This document shows positions 14,082-16,278 of a stretch of 16,278 nucleotides of DNA, in pieces (position 1 is the first letter of the stretch; the number at the start of each line of letters is the position of its first letter). This DNA comes from Leptospira gomenensis. Lineage in GTDB: Bacteria; Spirochaetota; Leptospiria; Leptospirales; Leptospiraceae. The position numbers were made by a program, and so were the translations under genes. The notes under the pieces were generated by a model, which searched no databases, was not told the origin of the DNA, and saw only the letters and a list, made by a program, of their open reading frames with translations. The stretch is taken from NCBI RefSeq assembly GCF_004770155.1, contig NZ_RQFA01000045.1:1-16278 (forward strand), read 5' to 3'.

Positions 14082-15149
14082 ATGAACAAAAGGAATCGAT
14101 TGGGCGAATTGGGAGGAGTCATCCGCGATTTTCTCAGTTCGCCTAAGATTCCGAACTTCATCGAGCTTTTGGAGAAAGGGCTCGATAAGGAATTATTCTA
14201 TGATCCGGAAAAGACGAGGCCTGAGATTCCGATCGAGGATCTTCCCGTGGATTATCGTCTGCGGGAATCCGGGTTTGTGCGGAAAACATACGAACGTTTG
14301 TTTCCTGTTTCACATCTGTTTCGCATAACGTATCGATATGAGCGTGAATATCTGGATAATTTCATGCCATTGTCGGCGGAGAAATACATCGGGCGAGGTT
14401 CGTATAAATTCGTGTATGCACTTCCCTGGAACCAGGTGGTTAAAATAGGGAAGTCTAAACTTCCTTCCGATCCTATCTTCGGCTCCTTGTATAAACACGT
14501 TACCAAAAACTTAGAACGTTATCTGAAACCGGAAGAGATTCATCTTATGGAATTTCTGAAATCCAAAACCAGGTCCCGTTCGACCAAAGACGATCTGCAA
14601 TTCAAGTTTTCACGCTTGGGTTTGGAACGCCTTCATTATTGGAAGTTAAAGTCCTTGATTCCCGACCTCGTTCTGCCGACGAGATTTTTTATGGGTATGA
14701 GGGTTCGTAGGACTCCGTTCGGGATTCCTTTGTTGACTCTTACTCCTTGCGATAATCAAAATCTTTTGCCGGGAAAACACCTCAAGGAATTCATACGTTT
14801 GAACGAGAAGATCCGACAAAATCCGCTTCAAGACGCCTTTTTTCCTAAGTGGAAGTTGAACTTCGACACGCATAAGTTCGGAGTGATCAGCCGTTCGAAA
14901 CTCAAAAAAATCGCGTTGGATTTTCATCGCGTGATCGAAGTGACGAAACATCTCGCAGCGGAAGAAAAGCTGATTTTCGATATACATTCAGAAAACATAA
15001 TTATCACGTTCCCCGACTTCTCTTTGAAAATCTTCGACTATCACGTGTTTGACGAACACTTATACGAACCTAGTAAGGAAAACCCTTCTCCGGAAATAGA
15101 TCATATCAATACTATTCGGGAATTCGTTCGCTCTTTCGAGCTCGGATAA
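14082..15149 (+). CDS. Putative protein-kinase-fold protein
   Basis: I do not recognise a named family for these 355 residues, but kinase-fold landmarks appear in order. There is a glycine loop G104-R-G-S-Y-K-F-V-Y, a strand with V-V-K121-I-G-K (the ATP-anchoring Lys), and then after a helical middle D300-I-H-S-E-N305-I-I-I-T and K-I-F-D319-Y. The spacing of D300, N305 and D319 copies the D-L-H-P-G-N-I-L and I-D-F elements of aminoglycoside phosphotransferase-like and atypical bacterial kinases. Residues 1-98 precede the fold and have no recognised domain. There is no signal peptide, so it is cytoplasmic. ATG follows AGGCGGG at 14073-14080 closely, nine bases after the preceding stop. The substrate is unknown; co-transcription with rsh and the binding protein suggests a nutrient or stress link, which is inference only. 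Confidence 0.7.
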   Translation: MNKRNRLGELGGVIRDFLSSPKIPNFIELLEKGLDKELFYDPEKTRPEIPIEDLPVDYRLRESGFVRKTYERLFPVSHLFRITYRYEREYLDNFMPLSAEKYIGRGSYKFVYALPWNQVVKIGKSKLPSDPIFGSLYKHVTKNLERYLKPEEIHLMEFLKSKTRSRSTKDDLQFKFSRLGLERLHYWKLKSLIPDLVLPTRFFMGMRVRRTPFGIPLLTLTPCDNQNLLPGKHLKEFIRLNEKIRQNPLQDAFFPKWKLNFDTHKFGVISRSKLKKIALDFHRVIEVTKHLAAEEKLIFDIHSENIIITFPDFSLKIFDYHVFDEHLYEPSKENPSPEIDHINTIREFVRSFELG

Positions 15150-15181
15150 TATTTCATGCTGCGTAATCTGTCGGATCGCAT

Positions 15182-15345
15182 TTAGGGGGTTCGGGGCGTG
15201 TCTCGGAGCCGCCGTTGGTCGGCCAAACTACATTCATTTTTTAGAATATTCCGGCGGCTCCGAGTCGCGTGACTCCGGGCTCGCGGATTCCCGCTCGTCC
15301 TCTTCGAGGACGCTTCGCGCCCTGCGGCCCGCTCACGCAGGAAAT
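15182..15345. repeat. G+C-rich block of consecutive inverted repeats
   Basis: CTCGGAGCCGCC (15202-15213) and GGCGGCTCCGAG (15253-15264) form a perfect 12-bp stem with a 39-nt loop. Next come GAGTC/GACTC (15262-15275), CGTCCTC/GAGGACG (15296-15312, 3-nt loop) and CCTGCG/CGCAGG (15321-15341). Base composition is clearly richer in G+C than the flanking genes. An open frame on the minus strand (15182-15493) is very rich in Arg and Ser and looks like a by-product. The block could be an interspersed genomic repeat or a structured RNA; similar peptides are, I believe, annotated repeatedly in Leptospira genomes, but I cannot verify this here. Confidence 0.5.
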
Positions 15346-15980
15346 GTAAGAGGAAGCGAGATGAACGTTTGTGCCAAACGGCCGCCCAGCCGCAACCACG
15401 GGATCTTATACGAGAAGAGCGATATGGTGTTGTCACGGGCGAGCGCGGTGCAACGCAAAACAAAAAGAGCGCGAAGGTATGCGCGCCGCGCAACGGGTTT
15501 GATGAGGTTTGTTTCGTATTTGTATTTGTTTTAACAGCGTTTTCATTTTTGTTTCTTCGTTTTGTCTTCTGTTTTGTGCCGTTTCCCGTCGCGGGTTTTG
15601 TTTTGAATCTTCATTCGTGCCGATGTTCGTTGCGTTTTTCCGTCGCGGGTTTTGTTTCGAACTACGTACGGAGCCGCATCTGATTTCTGTGGATTGTCCG
15701 CTTTTGTATGCGAGCGCTGGAAGTTTGGTGTTGTCGGCGCTCGCAACGAACGTCGATCATTGCTTCTAAACTCGTGTTCTTTTGTTGCTGCTAAACTCCG
15801 CTCTTGTTACAAAAGATCGCATCGCCTTTTCTAAGTTTCGTTTGGTTTTGCAGAGTAAACTACAATGCGGCAGACGATTGAGTGGATGTTAGAATGTTAG
15901 TCGGCTCTGTTGGCCCTTGGGTTTTTCCGATTCGGAATTCGTGATTTTCGATCTTCAATTGGTAAGTTTGAGATTTCAAT
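15346..15980. other. Gene-free T/G-rich region with short direct repeats
   Basis: Open frames here have poor protein character. The plus strand is markedly T/G-rich between about 15500 and 15680. A 27-28 base unit occurs twice with a 54-base offset (15580-15606 and 15633-15660), sharing CGTCGCGGGTTTTGTTT. A second approximate direct repeat with a 25-base offset centres on CTAAACTC (15761-15809). I see no tRNA and no convincing terminator for the kinase-like gene. Confidence 0.5.
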
Positions 15981-15983
15981 TTA

Positions 15984-16128
15984 TTCAATGTCGCTTCGCT
16001 GGATTCGATTTGATTCGACTTAGCTCGACTTGTGACTTGACTTGATCTGATTCGACTTGAGTTGAGTTGACGTAGCTCAATCCGACCTGGCTTGACGCAG
16101 CTGGATTCGACTTGCTCGGCTCGAACCG
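15984..16128. repeat. Degenerate short tandem repeat (GACTT / TTGA words)
   Basis: The segment is built from overlapping variants of GATTCGACTT, GCTCGACTTG and GACTTGACTT, a pattern near 5 and 10 bases. Examples are ATTTGATTCGACTTAGC, CTTGACTTGATCTGATTC and GAGTTGAGTTGACG. On the minus strand it reads as Ser/Gln/Ile/Lys-rich peptide (QVKSNQIESS-like), which I treat as a by-product of the repeat. Confidence 0.6.
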
Positions 16129-16221
16129 AACCAGAATATTTTCTTTGATTACAACGCCAGTGCCCGCAATTTTTTTCATCGGAAGCGTGACGTTCGTGCA
16201 AGTCGTGGAACCGAGTGTGGT

Positions 16222-16278
16222 ATGGGATATTTACTGCTCAACAACGAAGAAGAAATTTCCTCTCGTTTACAAAATGAC
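16222..16278 (+). CDS. Possible 5' end of a gene running off the window
   Basis: An ATG at 16222 opens a frame that stays open to the edge (MGYLLLNNEEE then ISSRLQND). The 19 residues have plausible protein character, with a hydrophobic then acidic start. GAGTGTGG just upstream could be a poor ribosome site. The same frame is open well upstream, so the start is uncertain. No family can be assigned. Confidence 0.3.
   Translation, partial: MGYLLLNNEEEISSRLQND

Noticed and set aside
15182..15493. Minus-strand open frame of 103 residues
   Set aside because: It is extremely rich in Arg and Ser, has no ribosome site or domain, and overlaps the hairpin cluster; treated as non-coding repeat DNA.
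15369..15769. Plus-strand open frames rich in Phe, Cys and Val
   Set aside because: The composition follows the T/G-rich repeats, and no start with a ribosome site is seen; judged spurious.
15860..16201. Minus-strand open frame with a Ser/Gln/Lys/Ile-rich repeat
   Set aside because: The peptide repeat comes from the degenerate GACTT nucleotide repeat, and the frame shifts freely between two overlapping readings.

Overview
The window looks like chromosomal DNA of a spirochaete of the genus Leptospira. Evidence: two tandem genes of a family I know only from Leptospira (DUF1564-like), spirochaete-style lipoprotein signal peptides, a single bifunctional RelA/SpoT-type gene, a moderate-to-low G+C coding style, and the mix of Fur, Tgt, STAS, LysM-lipoprotein and NadC genes. 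The species cannot be fixed from the sequence alone; a pathogenic-clade Leptospira is my inference.

Layout. (1) Bases 1-250 carry a short, decayed type I-E-like CRISPR array: three 28-29 nt repeats on an exact 61-base period with two spacers, and no recognisable cas gene in view. (2) Bases 250-717 hold no gene; they include a perfect 12-bp inverted repeat and a very AT-rich tract, and end in a hairpin that would pair the start codon of the next gene. (3) Bases 718-2038 hold two divergent paralogues of a DUF1564-like, possibly ribbon-helix-helix family, with a strong imperfect palindrome between them and another hairpin after the second. (4) Bases 2245-2988 encode an exported protein of unknown function. 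It converges on an M23 metallopeptidase gene (minus strand, 3066-4808), with a bidirectional terminator between them. (5) Divergent from the peptidase, a plus-strand run begins: an LptE-like lipoprotein, a Fur-family regulator, and tgt, which overlaps the Fur gene by ATGA. STAS anti-sigma-antagonist and LysM/DUF4398 lipoprotein genes follow, ending at a good intrinsic terminator (9224-9258). (6) A tight four-gene run follows: nadC, a bifunctional RelA/SpoT homologue (1-nt overlap), an orphan YejA-like peptide-binding lipoprotein (TTG start, 14-nt gap), and a protein that I read as a divergent kinase-fold enzyme (9-nt gap). (7) From 15150 to the right edge I find no convincing complete gene. 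The region has a G+C-rich block of hairpins, T/G-rich sequence with a 54-bp direct repeat, and a degenerate 5/10-bp repeat rich in GACTT/TTGA words. A possible partial gene leaves the window at 16222.

How the genes may work together: region 5 is mostly envelope upkeep (M23 endopeptidase, LptE-like lipoprotein, LysM lipoprotein) with an iron-type regulator coupled to tRNA queuosine modification. Region 6 joins NAD synthesis, ppGpp metabolism, peptide capture and a putative small-molecule or protein kinase in what reads as one transcript. The most interesting points for a second look are the unannotated-looking kinase-like gene attached to rsh, the DUF1564 pair with its structured flanks, the CRISPR remnant beside it, and the repeat-rich non-coding right end.
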